Below, piece by piece: positions 28,740 to 37,572 of a stretch of DNA of 64,000 nt. The stretch covers positions 124,001 through 188,000 of the forward strand of contig NZ_CP032349.1 of NCBI RefSeq assembly GCF_005222205.1, in the 5' to 3' direction. A model generated the notes under the pieces. The model saw only the letters and a list, made by a program, of their open reading frames with translations, ran no database searches and had not been told where the DNA came from. The first letter of the stretch is position 1, and the number at the start of each line of letters is the position of its first letter. This DNA comes from Azospirillum brasilense. Lineage in GTDB: Bacteria; Pseudomonadota; Alphaproteobacteria; Azospirillales; Azospirillaceae. A program made the translations under genes and the position numbers.

Positions 28740-29124
28740 ACGCCAGCAACGCTACGGTTTCTCGAGGCGTCCAATTGCCCTTCATGCCGAGCTGGGTCCG
28801 GCATCGGGATAAGTTCGGCGAGCTTGCGGAGGTTCTGGGCGGCTGCGAGGTGGCACTCGTCGCGCGCGCCGTTCGCCCCCTCAGTCGCAACCGGTCCAGC
28901 CTCAGGATGCGTTTGAGGTGGGCGAACAGCAGCTCGACCTTCTTCCTCTCGCGGCGCGAGGAGGCGTAGGCGTCCGTGGCGGCGATGGTCCACGCCATGT
29001 CGCGGGCCCCTTCATGGATAGAGCGTGGGACCTTGCGCGCGGGCGTGTTTGGACACGCCCGCCCTAATGCTGTCGCGAAAAGGCGCAGAAAGAAGTGCTG
29101 GAGCGCGGCGGAACTTACGTTCAT
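28740..29124 (-). pseudogene. C-terminal transposase remnant (IS1182/IS5-like)
   Basis: From 28995 down to 28760 two frames together read DMAWTIAATDAYASSRRERK, KVELLFAHLKRILRLDRLRL and ARDECHLAAAQNLRKLAELI. This is the conserved C-terminus of the same transposase group as the fragment at 9226. Upstream the frame starts MNVSSAALQ inside the dispersed repeat at 29069-29167, so the repeat has been joined to the transposase tail. One frameshift near 28890. Confidence 0.65.
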
Positions 29125-29167
29125 GTCGCGTTCTCATATCCCGGACAATTTGCGCACTTTCGTGTAG
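29069..29167 (-). repeat. Dispersed repeat, copy 2 of 3
   Basis: In minus orientation: CACTACACGAAAGTGCGCAA, then ATTGTCCGGGATATGAGAAC, then ATGAACGTAAGTTCCGCCGC, ending TCGCGACAGC. Same family as 13088-13180 and 39551-39637. Just past the end is a 10-bp hairpin GCGGGCGTGT/ACACGCCCGC (29039-29062). Confidence 0.65.
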
Positions 29168-29205
29168 TGGCCCCAAGGTGTCATGGTAGGCGAGTGAACA
29201 TCCAA

Positions 29206-29229
29206 GTACGAATTATCGTACGAATTATC
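29206..29229 (+). promoter_or_regulatory. Tandem 12-bp repeat before the carboxymuconolactone decarboxylase-like gene
   Basis: GTACGAATTATC occurs twice without spacer (29206-29217 and 29218-29229), followed by the palindrome ATGATCAT. It lies 72 bp before the next start codon in an AT-rich pocket. This arrangement suits a regulator binding site or promoter. Confidence 0.45.
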
Positions 29230-29300
29230 ATGATCATTACGTCGCAGGCACCAACCGGCAGGAACCTCAAAGGAGGCTGCGACTAGAGCGGAATGAGCCA

Positions 29301-29621
29301 ATGACCGATACACCACAAGCAAGCAATGCCTTCCAAACGTTCATAAAAGAAGCCCCGTCCTACCAGCAAGCGTGGCTCGAAGCGGTGAACAAGCTGGGAG
29401 TGGCCTCCGCCCTGGACGCCAAAACCGCTGAGCTTGTCTACATCGGAATTCTGGCCGCCGCCCGTCTGGAGAGCGGCCTGCCTTTCCATGTCGCCGACGC
29501 CAAGCGTTTGGGCGCCACGCGCGACGAGGTCGTCAGTGCCGTGCTAGCGGGTCTTCCCGCAGTCGGCAGCGCCGTGATTCAGGCGCTGCCGGTAGCGCTA
29601 GCAGCCTACGACCGCAGCTAA
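29301..29621 (+). CDS. Carboxymuconolactone decarboxylase (AhpD-like) family protein without the active-site cysteines
   Basis: 106 residues, all-helical. The pattern AELVYIGILAAARLESGLPF then HVADAKRLGATRDEVVSAV aligns with the CMD/AhpD family, including the His after the active-site loop. The CxxC pair of AhpD is absent: the loop reads RLESGLPFH. It therefore cannot act as a thiol peroxidase partner and may belong to the lactone decarboxylase side of the family or have another role. A three-codon frame ATG AGC CAA TGA overlaps the start codon; a strong AAAGGAGG lies at 29269-29276. Confidence 0.8.
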   Translation: MTDTPQASNAFQTFIKEAPSYQQAWLEAVNKLGVASALDAKTAELVYIGILAAARLESGLPFHVADAKRLGATRDEVVSAVLAGLPAVGSAVIQALPVALAAYDRS

Positions 29622-29931
29622 GGAGACCCGTTGCGAATGGGACTATCTGGTTCGAACATCGGGACGTAGATCGCCATGGAGGCGGCAGGACAGGCATCCA
29701 ATAAAATGCGCAAAGTCGAAGCGCACTTTCGTTCTGGGGGGACACGAATCTACATGGCGACAGTCACTTCGCTCCGCCCCTTCCCCACTGACATGCAGTA
29801 CGCCACCGCTGCCCTGATAGCCGCCTCGGCCAACTGAGCGTTTTCATGATGGTCGACTTGCCCTGCCCGGACTCGCCCCAGTCGCAGAGGTCCCGGCGCC
29901 GTCAGCACCGTCGCCGTGAGGATCGCCCTCA
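29622..29931. other. Gap with decayed coding debris
   Basis: 310 bases without an intact gene. On the minus strand near 29850-29890 a frame reads WGESGQGKSTIMKTLS, which has the form of a P-loop, and a second frame reads AEAAIRAAVAYCMSVGKGR. They do not join into a protein and may be remnants of an ATPase or chance. Confidence 0.35.
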
Positions 29932-30891
29932 TCAGGTCGAGCGTGCCGCGTCGAGCGCGTCGAGCGTGCCGCGGATCAGGGCGATGCGGTCCGCCGTGCC
30001 GGCCTGTCGGGGCCGTACGGCGACCTTGACGCCTTCATAGAGCAGGTCGGGGCCGGCGGCGTCGAGCGTCGCCGCGACATGGCCCCGCTCCATCACGGAT
30101 TCTCCAACCTGTTCGCGGAGCGGCGGATGCACGTCGCTCCAGGCCGGACCGTAGGCGCCATCGCGGCCGGTCGCACCGGAGAACATCACGCCACGCAGCA
30201 GCCCGGCCGAGCGCAGGTGGCGCGCGTGCCGCTCGGGAGCCGTTGCGTCGCGCTCCTCAATGGCGGATCGCCCCCAGTTCACGGCCATGCCCAGGGGCGT
30301 CGTTGCCTCTGCCGCGGCGGCCGTCACCGCCGCGATCTCGACATCGAGGGGAAGCAGACCCTTCTGCCAAGGCCCGGCCGTGGGGCGGGCGTCGCAATGT
30401 TCGACGACGAGCGCCGTGCCTCCCCAGTCCCAGGACGCGATCTCTCGAAGCGACCCCTCCAGGGCACGGCCCCCCTCCCCGGCCCCGGCCGCCGGAAGGG
30501 ATGGGAAGGCGTGGACCTCGATGGCCAGGACGCTCTGCCCACGCTCTATGAAACCGGCGACCGCCCGGTGGGCCGCGGCGACCAGTTCCACGGCCCTGGC
30601 GCGTCCCACCGCGTCGGTGGAGGCCAGCCCGACGGTCGGGTCCTTGACCGCGGCGGAAGCGGCGGCGCCGATGAGGGTCAGCACATGCTGCCCCTGCCCT
30701 GCCCCGCGTTCGAACAGGTCGGCCAGGATCGGGAAATCCTCGTCCCAGCCGGGTGCTCCCCAGGAGATTTCCAGGCCATCGACGCCGGGAAGGGACAAAA
30801 CCGCCTCCAGGTAGGATCGCCGCTCCGCCACGGCGTCCGGCTGGGCGGCGTAGGCACCGACGATGCGAAACGGCTTGTGTCGGGAGTTCAT
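29932..30891 (-). CDS. DUF4862 family protein
   Basis: 319 residues resembling a TIM-barrel of the xylose-isomerase-like type. Blocks that fit DUF4862 are FRIVGAYAAQP at the start, GVDGLEISWG, VLAIEVHAFPS, WDWGGTALVVEHCDA and GMAVNWGRSAIEERD, with several acidic and His residues at strand ends as in metal-dependent barrels. The biochemical function is not known. It is last in a minus-strand set with an MHS transporter and a 2-hydroxyacid dehydrogenase, so a role in sugar or sugar-acid metabolism is likely. Confidence 0.75.
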   Translation of the reverse strand: MNSRHKPFRIVGAYAAQPDAVAERRSYLEAVLSLPGVDGLEISWGAPGWDEDFPILADLFERGAGQGQHVLTLIGAAASAAVKDPTVGLASTDAVGRARAVELVAAAHRAVAGFIERGQSVLAIEVHAFPSLPAAGAGEGGRALEGSLREIASWDWGGTALVVEHCDARPTAGPWQKGLLPLDVEIAAVTAAAAEATTPLGMAVNWGRSAIEERDATAPERHARHLRSAGLLRGVMFSGATGRDGAYGPAWSDVHPPLREQVGESVMERGHVAATLDAAGPDLLYEGVKVAVRPRQAGTADRIALIRGTLDALDAARST

Positions 30892-30992
30892 GAGGCTGCG
30901 TCTCCGCTTTGGTCAGACCTGCCGGGGTTCGGACGTTCGGGGCCGCTCCCCCGTTCCGGAGGAGCGGCCCCGGCTCATGGATCGCGCCGTGG

Positions 30993-32381
30993 TCAGGCGC
31001 GGCTTTCGGAGGACCGGGCCTCGCCCCATTCGGCGTCCGTCGGCTTGCTCAGGTCGCGGTTGAGCGTCTCGGGCAGCGAATAGGTGACCAGGAAGGACAC
31101 CAGCATGGTAACGGCCATGTAGATCGCCACGGGAACCCAGGAGTTGGCGTACCAGGCCAGCAGCGAGGCGCTCAGCAGCGGAGCGATGCCGCCGCCGATG
31201 ATGGACGAGAACTCGCGGCCCAGCGTCACCCCGGCGTAGCGGTAGCGGCTGCCGAAGATCTCGGGGAAGAAGCTCATGTGCACGCCGGTCACGCCCTGGG
31301 CCGCGACCATGTAGCCGAACACGATGATCGCGGTGATCAGGACCGGCGAACCGGTGTTGAGGCCAGGGAAGACGAGGAACGGCGTGACGGTGAGCAGGCC
31401 GGTCAGCACGAGGGTCATGCGGCGCCGGCCGAAATGGTCGGACAGCATGCCGGTCAGGAAGGCGGCGAAGGACGCGGCGATGGCGGCGGCCAGCTGCACC
31501 GGCGGGATGAAATGGGTGTCGACGCCCACCACGCTCACCAGATAGGTGATCATGAAGACCTGATAGATGTAGGACTGCGTCGACACGCCCCAGTTCATCA
31601 GGATCACCTTGACCACGTTCTTCTTGCCGTGCTTGGCGACGACCTTGAGCGGGGCCTGGTTCTTGACGTCCACCTTCTTCTTCAGTTCGATGAAGATCGG
31701 GCTCTCGGCGAGCTTCAGCCGGATGACGAAGGCGGCGATGGTGACGAGGATGCTGCTCCAGAAGATCGCGCGCCAGCCCCAGCTCATCAGCATGTCGGTG
31801 GGGAGTTGCTGGGCCCCGATCCAGGCGATGGCGCCCAGCGCCGTGCCGAACGCAGCACCCACCATGATCAGCGACGAGAGCCGGCCGCGCTGGCCGAGGG
31901 GGGCCGTCTCGGTCAGCAGCGTGGCGCCGCCCGACTGCTCGGCGCCCGCGCCGAAGCCCTGCAGGAAGCGGCAGAGAACCAGCAGCAGCGGCGCCCAGAT
32001 GCCGGCCGTTTCATAGGTCGGCAGGCAGCCGATGGCGAAGGTCGCCCCGCCCATCAGGAACAGCGTCGTGACCAGCACCCATTTGCGGCCGTACTTCTCG
32101 CCGTAATGCGAAAAGAACAGCCCCCCCAGCGGCCGCGCCAGGAAGCCGATCGCATAGGCGCCGAAGCTGGCGATGATCCCCGCCGCCGGCGAAATCGTCG
32201 GAAAGAACAGTTTGCTGAAGATCAGGGCGGACGCGGTGCCGTAGATCACGAAGTCGAAGTTCTCGAGCATCGTGCCGATCAGACCGGCAAGCGCAGCCCG
32301 CCTGACATTGCTCGCATCGGCGGGGGTTGTGTCCTGGGCGACGCTGTCCGGTTGGGCGATGGTGCTGGATATCTCGGTCAT
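30993..32381 (-). CDS. MHS-type major facilitator transporter
   Basis: 462 residues, 12 predicted membrane segments. LIGTMLENFDFVIYGTASAL, then AYAIGFLARPLGGLFFSHYG, EKYGRKWVLVTTLFLMG and SWGWRAIFWSSILV are typical of the metabolite:H+ symporter group that imports dicarboxylates, sugar acids or shikimate. Residues 240-262 form a basic cytoplasmic loop. The start at 32381 follows GAAGGAAGCAGCCT. Likely importer for the sugar-acid cluster. Confidence 0.88.
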   Translation of the reverse strand: MTEISSTIAQPDSVAQDTTPADASNVRRAALAGLIGTMLENFDFVIYGTASALIFSKLFFPTISPAAGIIASFGAYAIGFLARPLGGLFFSHYGEKYGRKWVLVTTLFLMGGATFAIGCLPTYETAGIWAPLLLVLCRFLQGFGAGAEQSGGATLLTETAPLGQRGRLSSLIMVGAAFGTALGAIAWIGAQQLPTDMLMSWGWRAIFWSSILVTIAAFVIRLKLAESPIFIELKKKVDVKNQAPLKVVAKHGKKNVVKVILMNWGVSTQSYIYQVFMITYLVSVVGVDTHFIPPVQLAAAIAASFAAFLTGMLSDHFGRRRMTLVLTGLLTVTPFLVFPGLNTGSPVLITAIIVFGYMVAAQGVTGVHMSFFPEIFGSRYRYAGVTLGREFSSIIGGGIAPLLSASLLAWYANSWVPVAIYMAVTMLVSFLVTYSLPETLNRDLSKPTDAEWGEARSSESRA

Positions 32382-32561
32382 AGGCTGCTTCCTTCACGAA
32401 CCACCGGAACGGTGGGGTGATGAGGGCACGCGACGCGTGACACGCGGTCACGGGGCGCCACGGGGGAATGGGGCCGACGGAGCGGCGCACGGGAATGGGA
32501 GGTGCGGATCGCCCCCCGGTTCGTCAGGACGTCGGCGAACCGGCTGGGGGACGGGCGGGGC

Positions 32562-33608
32562 CTAGCGGGGGAAAACCACGTTGCGCAGCGATTCACCGGC
32601 CGCCAGGCGACCGATGTTCGCGGCGATGTCGTGCACCCGGCCCTCGAACGTCTGCCGCGTGACGCCGGAGATGTGCGGCGTCATCAGGACGTTGTCGAGC
32701 GAGGCGAAGGGCAGCGACGACGGCTGGGCGTGGGCGCCGCCGGTGGGATACTGGTACCAGACGTCGATGACGGCGCCGCCGATCCGCCGCTCCTTAAGCG
32801 CCTCGTAGAGCGCTTCGGGATCGACGAGCGGGCCACGGCTGACGTTGACCAGCAGGGCGTCGGGCTTCATCGCCGCCAGCTGCGCGGCGCCGATCATGTG
32901 ATGGGTGTCCGGCCGCAGCGGCAGACACAGCACGACGACGTCGCTCTCGGCCAGCAGCCGGTCGAGCCCATCGACGCCGGCCGCCCAGTTCAGCCCTTCC
33001 CTCTCTGCATCGACCGGTCGAGGCGTGACCGTGACGCCCGACGCGCCGAACGCGCGCATGAGTTGCCAGGTGCGCGACCCGATGTGCCCGTAGCCGATGA
33101 TTCCGACGGTGGCCCCGGCCAGGGAGTTCAGCTGACAGCGCTGCGATTCGTAGACCGACGAATCCCAATGCCCTGTGCGCAGCGCGCGGTCCTGCTGCAG
33201 GAACTGGCGGCGCATGACGACGCTGGTCGCCGCCACATACTCGGCGATCGAGGATTCATGGCAGAAGGTGTTTGCGCAAACGGCGCCTTCGGGAAGAGCT
33301 TTGGTGTCGATGCCGTCATAGCCGGCACCGCCGACATGGACAAGGCGCAGGGAGTCGGCCGCGGCCCCCATCGCGGCGGTGAAGCGTGGACCGACGAAGA
33401 CGTCGGCGCCCGCCAGATCGGCCACGACCGCCGCCTCGTCGAACGCCGGATGCCAGGAGAGAACGGTGCCCGCCGGAAGCTGCGCCTCCATCAGCGCGCG
33501 GTGCGGCACGAAATTGGCGTCGGCGATGACGACGCGCAGCGGGTGGGATGGTGGCGCGACCCCGTCGCGGTCGCCGGCCTGTGATGTCCCGTTGGGCATG
33601 GCACTCAT
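32562..33608 (-). CDS. D-isomer-specific 2-hydroxyacid dehydrogenase
   Basis: 348 residues. NAD-binding motif VGIIGYGHIGSRTWQLMRAF (about residues 166-185) and catalytic residues in LLVNVSRGPLVDPEAL (Arg), AVIDVWYQYP and TPHISGVT (His). The Glu of the usual DVFxxEP motif is replaced by the Y-Q-Y-P form. It would interconvert a 2-hydroxy- and 2-oxo-acid. Start at 33608 follows AGGGAGTC. First gene of the leftward arm of the sugar-acid cluster. Confidence 0.85.
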   Translation of the reverse strand: MSAMPNGTSQAGDRDGVAPPSHPLRVVIADANFVPHRALMEAQLPAGTVLSWHPAFDEAAVVADLAGADVFVGPRFTAAMGAAADSLRLVHVGGAGYDGIDTKALPEGAVCANTFCHESSIAEYVAATSVVMRRQFLQQDRALRTGHWDSSVYESQRCQLNSLAGATVGIIGYGHIGSRTWQLMRAFGASGVTVTPRPVDAEREGLNWAAGVDGLDRLLAESDVVVLCLPLRPDTHHMIGAAQLAAMKPDALLVNVSRGPLVDPEALYEALKERRIGGAVIDVWYQYPTGGAHAQPSSLPFASLDNVLMTPHISGVTRQTFEGRVHDIAANIGRLAAGESLRNVVFPR

Positions 33609-33815
33609 GACTCCCTCTTGAGATTATTCACTCGGCATCGTTTGGTGACGGCGCAACGCCGTCGGTGAAACCGATTGTCTGACCTGTCGCCTCCGCCGCC
33701 CGGCCCTGACCGCTCCGTTCGGGAAGCCATTCATCGCAGAGGTCACCGTTGCGGCACCGCGCGGCTTCGCGAACCCCTGCGGCTCCTGTAGGACCGCCAC
33801 AAAGGCATCACCGGG

Positions 33816-33834
33816 AATTGGTACACTGGTCTTC
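33816..33834 (-). promoter_or_regulatory. Tandem TGGT operator, site 1
   Basis: AATTGGTACACTGGTCTTC: two TGGT half-sites in direct orientation, 8 bp apart. Nearly the same sequence occurs at 34193-34211 and a weaker version at 38475-38491. Located 208 bp before the leftward 2-hydroxyacid dehydrogenase gene. Probably bound by a GntR-family regulator of this cluster. Confidence 0.55.
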
Positions 33835-34163
33835 TGCCTCACTGGATATTCCAGCGTGCCAGAGCCTGTCAACAGCTTAACGCTGGGCATGCAAAATGTT
33901 GCGACCGCGTGCGGCTAACGGTCGCAGCGGAATGCCGCCCAAAGCTCTTGCTTCGACCGTTGCGCGCCGTGACAGCGCGGCGGGAGGGTGGCTGGCACCT
34001 GGGAGATCGCGCTGCGCGCGCTATGGCACGCCCTCATGAAGGAATATATGCCATTGATATCGCTTGATTAATAGATCGGCACCTGTGGCTGAAGCGCACC
34101 GCGCATCGATGCCCCCAGCACCCGCAAGCCTCGGAAAGATGTTGGCGCTCCCCACTCTTCGTG

Positions 34164-34211
34164 TTGACAAGCCAACATGCGAGCCGTAGCTATTAGACCA
34201 GTAGACCAATT
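34164..34211 (+). promoter_or_regulatory. Promoter and TGGT operator site 2 before the idonate-dehydrogenase-like gene
   Basis: TTGACA, 17 bases, TAGCTA forms a plausible sigma-70 promoter. Directly after it, 34193-34211 reads on the minus strand AATTGGTCTACTGGTCTAA, the counterpart of site 1 with TGGT repeats at 8-bp spacing. A site overlapping the transcription start suits repression. Confidence 0.55.
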
Positions 34212-34350
34212 CGCCGTTTGGTTCATTGGAGCCCCGGCAACGGACTTTCCAACACCGGACGGGTCCAAGGCCCGCCCCCGCCCCCCTCTTTCAATGGCTC
34301 ACGCGGCTCCGGGCGCGATGTCGCGCCGGACCCCCATCAGGAGAAATCAG

Positions 34351-35391
34351 ATGCGCGGCTGTGTTCTGCACGGACAGAAGGATCTCCGCCTCGAAGCCCT
34401 GGACGAACCGTCCCTGCGCCCCGGCGAGGTCCGGGTCAAGATCGCCGCCGGCGGGATCTGCGGGTCCGACCTGCATTACTTCTTCGAAGGGCGCGTCGGC
34501 GACTTCAACGTCCGGGAACCGATGGTGCTGGGGCACGAGATCAGCGGCGATGTCGTCGAGGTCGGGCCGGACGTCACCCGGACCAAGGTCGGCGACCGCG
34601 TCGCCGTCAACCCCGGCAAACCGTGCCGCACCTGCCCGCACTGCCTGGGCGGCCGGGAGAACCTGTGCGCCAACATGATCTTCTTCGGCAGCGCGTCGCG
34701 GTTTCCCCATGTCCAGGGGGCCTTCCGCGAAACGCTGGTGGTGCGTGATTTCCAGTGCTTCCCGGTCCCGCAGGACACGCGCCACAGCAACCTGGTCTTC
34801 GCCGAGCCCTTCGCCGTCGCCCTGCACGCGGTGGCGCAGGCCGGCAGCCTGCTCGGCCGGCGCGTCCTGATCACCGGCGCCGGGCCGATCGGCTGCCTGA
34901 TCGCGGTCGCCGCGCGTCGGGCGGGCGCCGCGCACGTCACCATCACGGACCTCTCCGACAACGCCCTGGAGATCGCCGCCAAGGTCGGCGCCCATGAGAC
35001 GGTCAACGTCCTGTCCGACAGCGAGACGCCCGACTGCTGGCAGGCCGACCGCGGCTGCTTCGACGTGAGCTTCGAGGCGTCGGGCAGCGCCAGGGCGGTG
35101 GAGACCTGCGTCCTCAGCACGCGGCCCGGCGGCGTGGTCGTCCAGGTCGGCATGCTGGCGCCGGGCCTCACCCCGATCCCGCTCAACCGGCTGCTCGCCA
35201 AGGAGGTGACGCTGAAAAGCTCCTTCCGCTTCCATGAGGAGTTCGCCTGGGCCGTCGCCGCCCTGACCACGGGCGGCGTCGATCTGTCGCCGCTGGCCAC
35301 CGCGCAGTTCCCGTTCGAGTCCGCCGCCGAGGCGTTCGACGCCGCGCATGACCGCAGCCGGAACATGAAGGTGCAGATCGTCTTCGGGTGA
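34351..35391 (+). CDS. idnD: L-idonate 5-dehydrogenase-like zinc alcohol dehydrogenase
   Basis: 346 residues, medium-chain dehydrogenase. Catalytic zinc ligands Cys37 (GGICGSDLHYF), His62 and Glu63 (GHEISG); structural zinc ligands Cys92, Cys95, Cys98 and Cys106. Rossmann motif GAGPIGCLIAVAA. The stretch CGSDLHYFFEGRVGDFNVRE closely follows IdnD of enteric bacteria, which oxidises L-idonate to 5-ketogluconate. Start at 34351 follows CAGGAGAAATCAG. The gene symbol is by resemblance; a related polyol or sugar acid is possible. Confidence 0.8.
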   Translation: MRGCVLHGQKDLRLEALDEPSLRPGEVRVKIAAGGICGSDLHYFFEGRVGDFNVREPMVLGHEISGDVVEVGPDVTRTKVGDRVAVNPGKPCRTCPHCLGGRENLCANMIFFGSASRFPHVQGAFRETLVVRDFQCFPVPQDTRHSNLVFAEPFAVALHAVAQAGSLLGRRVLITGAGPIGCLIAVAARRAGAAHVTITDLSDNALEIAAKVGAHETVNVLSDSETPDCWQADRGCFDVSFEASGSARAVETCVLSTRPGGVVVQVGMLAPGLTPIPLNRLLAKEVTLKSSFRFHEEFAWAVAALTTGGVDLSPLATAQFPFESAAEAFDAAHDRSRNMKVQIVFG

Positions 35392-35459
35392 CCGCTCCCC
35401 TGACCGAGCCGTTCGACCGGACCCGCCTGCCCCGGCGGGGTCCGCCATGGAACCGACCG

Positions 35460-35477
35460 CTTGCGGACGTCCGCAAG
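35460..35477. promoter_or_regulatory. Perfect 18-bp palindrome before the dehydratase gene
   Basis: CTTGCGGACGTCCGCAAG, a perfect palindrome ending 17 bases before the ATG at 35495. It may be an operator or an mRNA hairpin between idnD-like and dehydratase genes. A second imperfect hairpin (GGACCCGCC/GGCGGGGTCC) precedes it. Confidence 0.45.
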
Positions 35478-35494
35478 ATCTTTGCGAGTGACCA

Positions 35495-36694
35495 ATGAAA
35501 ATCACGCAACTGGAAACGTTGAGGACGGAGGAGTTCTCCAACGTCGTTTGGGTCCGCGTCCACACCGACGCCGGAATCGTCGGCCTGGGCGAGACCTTCT
35601 ACGGGGCGGGCGCGGTCGAGGCGCACATCCACGACGTCCTGGCGGCGCGCCTGCTCGGCAAGGACCCGCTGCGCATCGAGGCTCACGCCCGTGAGCTGGT
35701 CAATCTGCCGATGGCGCAATCCTCGACCGGCGCCGAGTACCGCGCCGCATCGGCCATCGACCTCGCGCTGTGGGACATCCTCGGCAAGGTGTGCGGCCAG
35801 CCGGTACACCAGATGCTGGGCGGCCTCTGCCACGACCGGGTGCCCGTCTACAACACCTGCGCGGGCTACGGCTATGTGAGATCCAACAAGATCAAGCCGG
35901 TCGACACCTGGAACCTGGGCTCCAGCGAGGGTCCCTACGAGGATCTCAACGGCTTCATGACCGACGCCGGACGGCTCGCCGAGAGCCTGCTGGAGCAGGG
36001 CATCACCGGCATGAAGATCTGGCCGTTCGACCCCGCGGCCATCGCCAACGACGGGCGCTTCATCACCGCCGAACAGATGAAGCGCGCGGTCGAGCCCTTC
36101 GAGAAGATCCGCAAGGCCGTCGGCGACAGGATGCAGATCATGGTCGAGTTCCACTGCCTGTGGAACCTGCCGACCGTCAAGAAGATCGCCCGCGTTCTCG
36201 AAGATTACGAGCCGACCTGGTACGAGGACCCGATCCGCATGAACTCGGTCAACGCGCTGGCCGAACTGGCCGCCTCGACGAGCGTGCCGATCTGCGCGTC
36301 GGAGACGCTGGGATCGCGCTTCCCCTACAAGGACATGCTGGAAGCCGGCGCGATCGGCGTGGTGATGACCGATCTGGTGTGGACCGGCGGCCTGACCGAA
36401 GGGCGCAAGATCGCCGCGCTCGCCGATACCTACCATCGCCCCTACGCGCCCCACGACTGCACCGGGCCGGTCGCCTACGTCGCCGCCGTGCACTCCTCGC
36501 TGTCCAACCCGAACACGCTGATCCAGGAGTCGGTCCGGGCCTTCTACACGGGCTGGTACACGGAACTGGTCACCGAGGTCCCGCGCATCGTCGACGGCCA
36601 TGTCCTGCCGATGGAAGGGCCGGGCCTCGGCACGGAACTCCTGCCCGCCGTCTTCGAACGCCCCGACCTGAGCGTCCGCCGCAGCAGCCTCTAA
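35495..36694 (+). CDS. Enolase-superfamily sugar-acid dehydratase (mandelate racemase group)
   Basis: 399 residues. N-terminal capping domain to about residue 115, then the barrel. Lys174 in GMKIWPFD is the candidate base on strand two; metal ligands are Glu218 (MVEFHCLWN), Glu244 (YEDPI) and Glu270 (ASETLG); His320 (APHDCTG) is the general acid. This set is typical of acid-sugar dehydratases that give a 2-keto-3-deoxy sugar acid. The exact substrate cannot be assigned; idonate, galactarate or a hexonate would fit the neighbours. Confidence 0.85.
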   Translation: MKITQLETLRTEEFSNVVWVRVHTDAGIVGLGETFYGAGAVEAHIHDVLAARLLGKDPLRIEAHARELVNLPMAQSSTGAEYRAASAIDLALWDILGKVCGQPVHQMLGGLCHDRVPVYNTCAGYGYVRSNKIKPVDTWNLGSSEGPYEDLNGFMTDAGRLAESLLEQGITGMKIWPFDPAAIANDGRFITAEQMKRAVEPFEKIRKAVGDRMQIMVEFHCLWNLPTVKKIARVLEDYEPTWYEDPIRMNSVNALAELAASTSVPICASETLGSRFPYKDMLEAGAIGVVMTDLVWTGGLTEGRKIAALADTYHRPYAPHDCTGPVAYVAAVHSSLSNPNTLIQESVRAFYTGWYTELVTEVPRIVDGHVLPMEGPGLGTELLPAVFERPDLSVRRSSL

Positions 36695-36725
36695 CCGGCA
36701 GCCTCCAACCGAAAGTTCCACCATC

Positions 36726-37490
36726 ATGACGACCATGTTCGACCTGACCGGCAAGACCGCGCTCGTGACCGGATCGGCCCGCGGCCTGGGCAACGCCATC
36801 GCCGAAGGGCTGGCCGAGGCCGGCGCCGCGATCATCCTCAGCGACATCAACCCAACCGCCCTGGCCGACGCTGCGGCGAAGGCGCGCGACAAGGGCTACA
36901 CCGTCCACGAATCCGCCTTCGACGTCACGGACGAGGACGCGGTGACCAAGGCCTTCGCCGACCTCGACGCTCAGGGGATCGCCGTCGACATCCTGGTGAA
37001 CAACGCCGGCATCCAGATCCGCAGCCCGCTGGTCGATTTCCCTGTGGCGGATTTCCGCAAGGTCATCGACACCAACCTGACCAGCGCCTTCCTCGTCGGC
37101 CGCGAGGCGGGCCGCCGCATGGTCGCGCGGCGGGCGGGCAAGATCATCAACATCGGCTCCCTGACCAGCGAGCAGGCCCGCGTCACCGTGGCGCCCTACG
37201 CCGCGGCCAAGGGCGGCATCCGCCTCCTGACCAAGTCGATGACCGCGGAGTGGGCGGAGTTCAACGTCCAGGTCAACGCCATCGGCCCGGGCTACATCGT
37301 CACCGAGATGAACAAGCCCCTGATCGAGAACGAGGAGTTCGATTCCTGGGTGAAGAAGCGCACGCCGGCGCGCCGTTGGGGAAACCCGACGGATCTGGTC
37401 GGCACCGCGGTGTTCCTGGCCTCCCCGGCCTCCGACTTCGTCAACGGCCAGTTGATCTTCGTCGATGGCGGCTTCATGGCCATCTATTGA
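36726..37490 (+). CDS. idnO: Gluconate 5-dehydrogenase-like SDR
   Basis: 254 residues. TGSARGLGNAIAEGLAEAGA is the NAD(P) motif, NNAGIQIRSPL the structural motif, and Ser-Tyr-Lys are in NIGSLTSEQARVTVAPYAAAKG. The pattern, including the GGFMAIY end, matches IdnO/Gno that reduce 5-ketogluconate to gluconate. Together with the idnD-like gene it would convert idonate to gluconate. Start at 36726 is 31 bases after the dehydratase stop. Confidence 0.83.
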   Translation: MTTMFDLTGKTALVTGSARGLGNAIAEGLAEAGAAIILSDINPTALADAAAKARDKGYTVHESAFDVTDEDAVTKAFADLDAQGIAVDILVNNAGIQIRSPLVDFPVADFRKVIDTNLTSAFLVGREAGRRMVARRAGKIINIGSLTSEQARVTVAPYAAAKGGIRLLTKSMTAEWAEFNVQVNAIGPGYIVTEMNKPLIENEEFDSWVKKRTPARRWGNPTDLVGTAVFLASPASDFVNGQLIFVDGGFMAIY

Positions 37491-37572
37491 CCTCGCAATG
37501 GTGCGGCCCCGGCCCGCGTCCGAGCGCTTGGCGGATGGGAAAGCCGGTCCCATCGGAACAGGTCCGACTGAC

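Larger units (their letters stand above)
33609..34350. other. Divergent intergenic region of the sugar-acid cluster
   Basis: 742 bases between two divergent operons. Open frames here lack coding character. It contains two related operator-like sites (33816-33834 and 34193-34211) and a promoter-like pair, TTGACA at 34164-34169 and TAGCTA at 34187-34192 with 17-base spacing. The middle (33900-34140) shows nothing recognisable. Confidence 0.55.

Noticed and set aside
29840..29900. P-loop-like GESGQGKST on the minus strand as an ABC ATPase gene
   Set aside because: No Q-loop, signature or Walker B follows in any frame, so at most a tiny remnant or chance.
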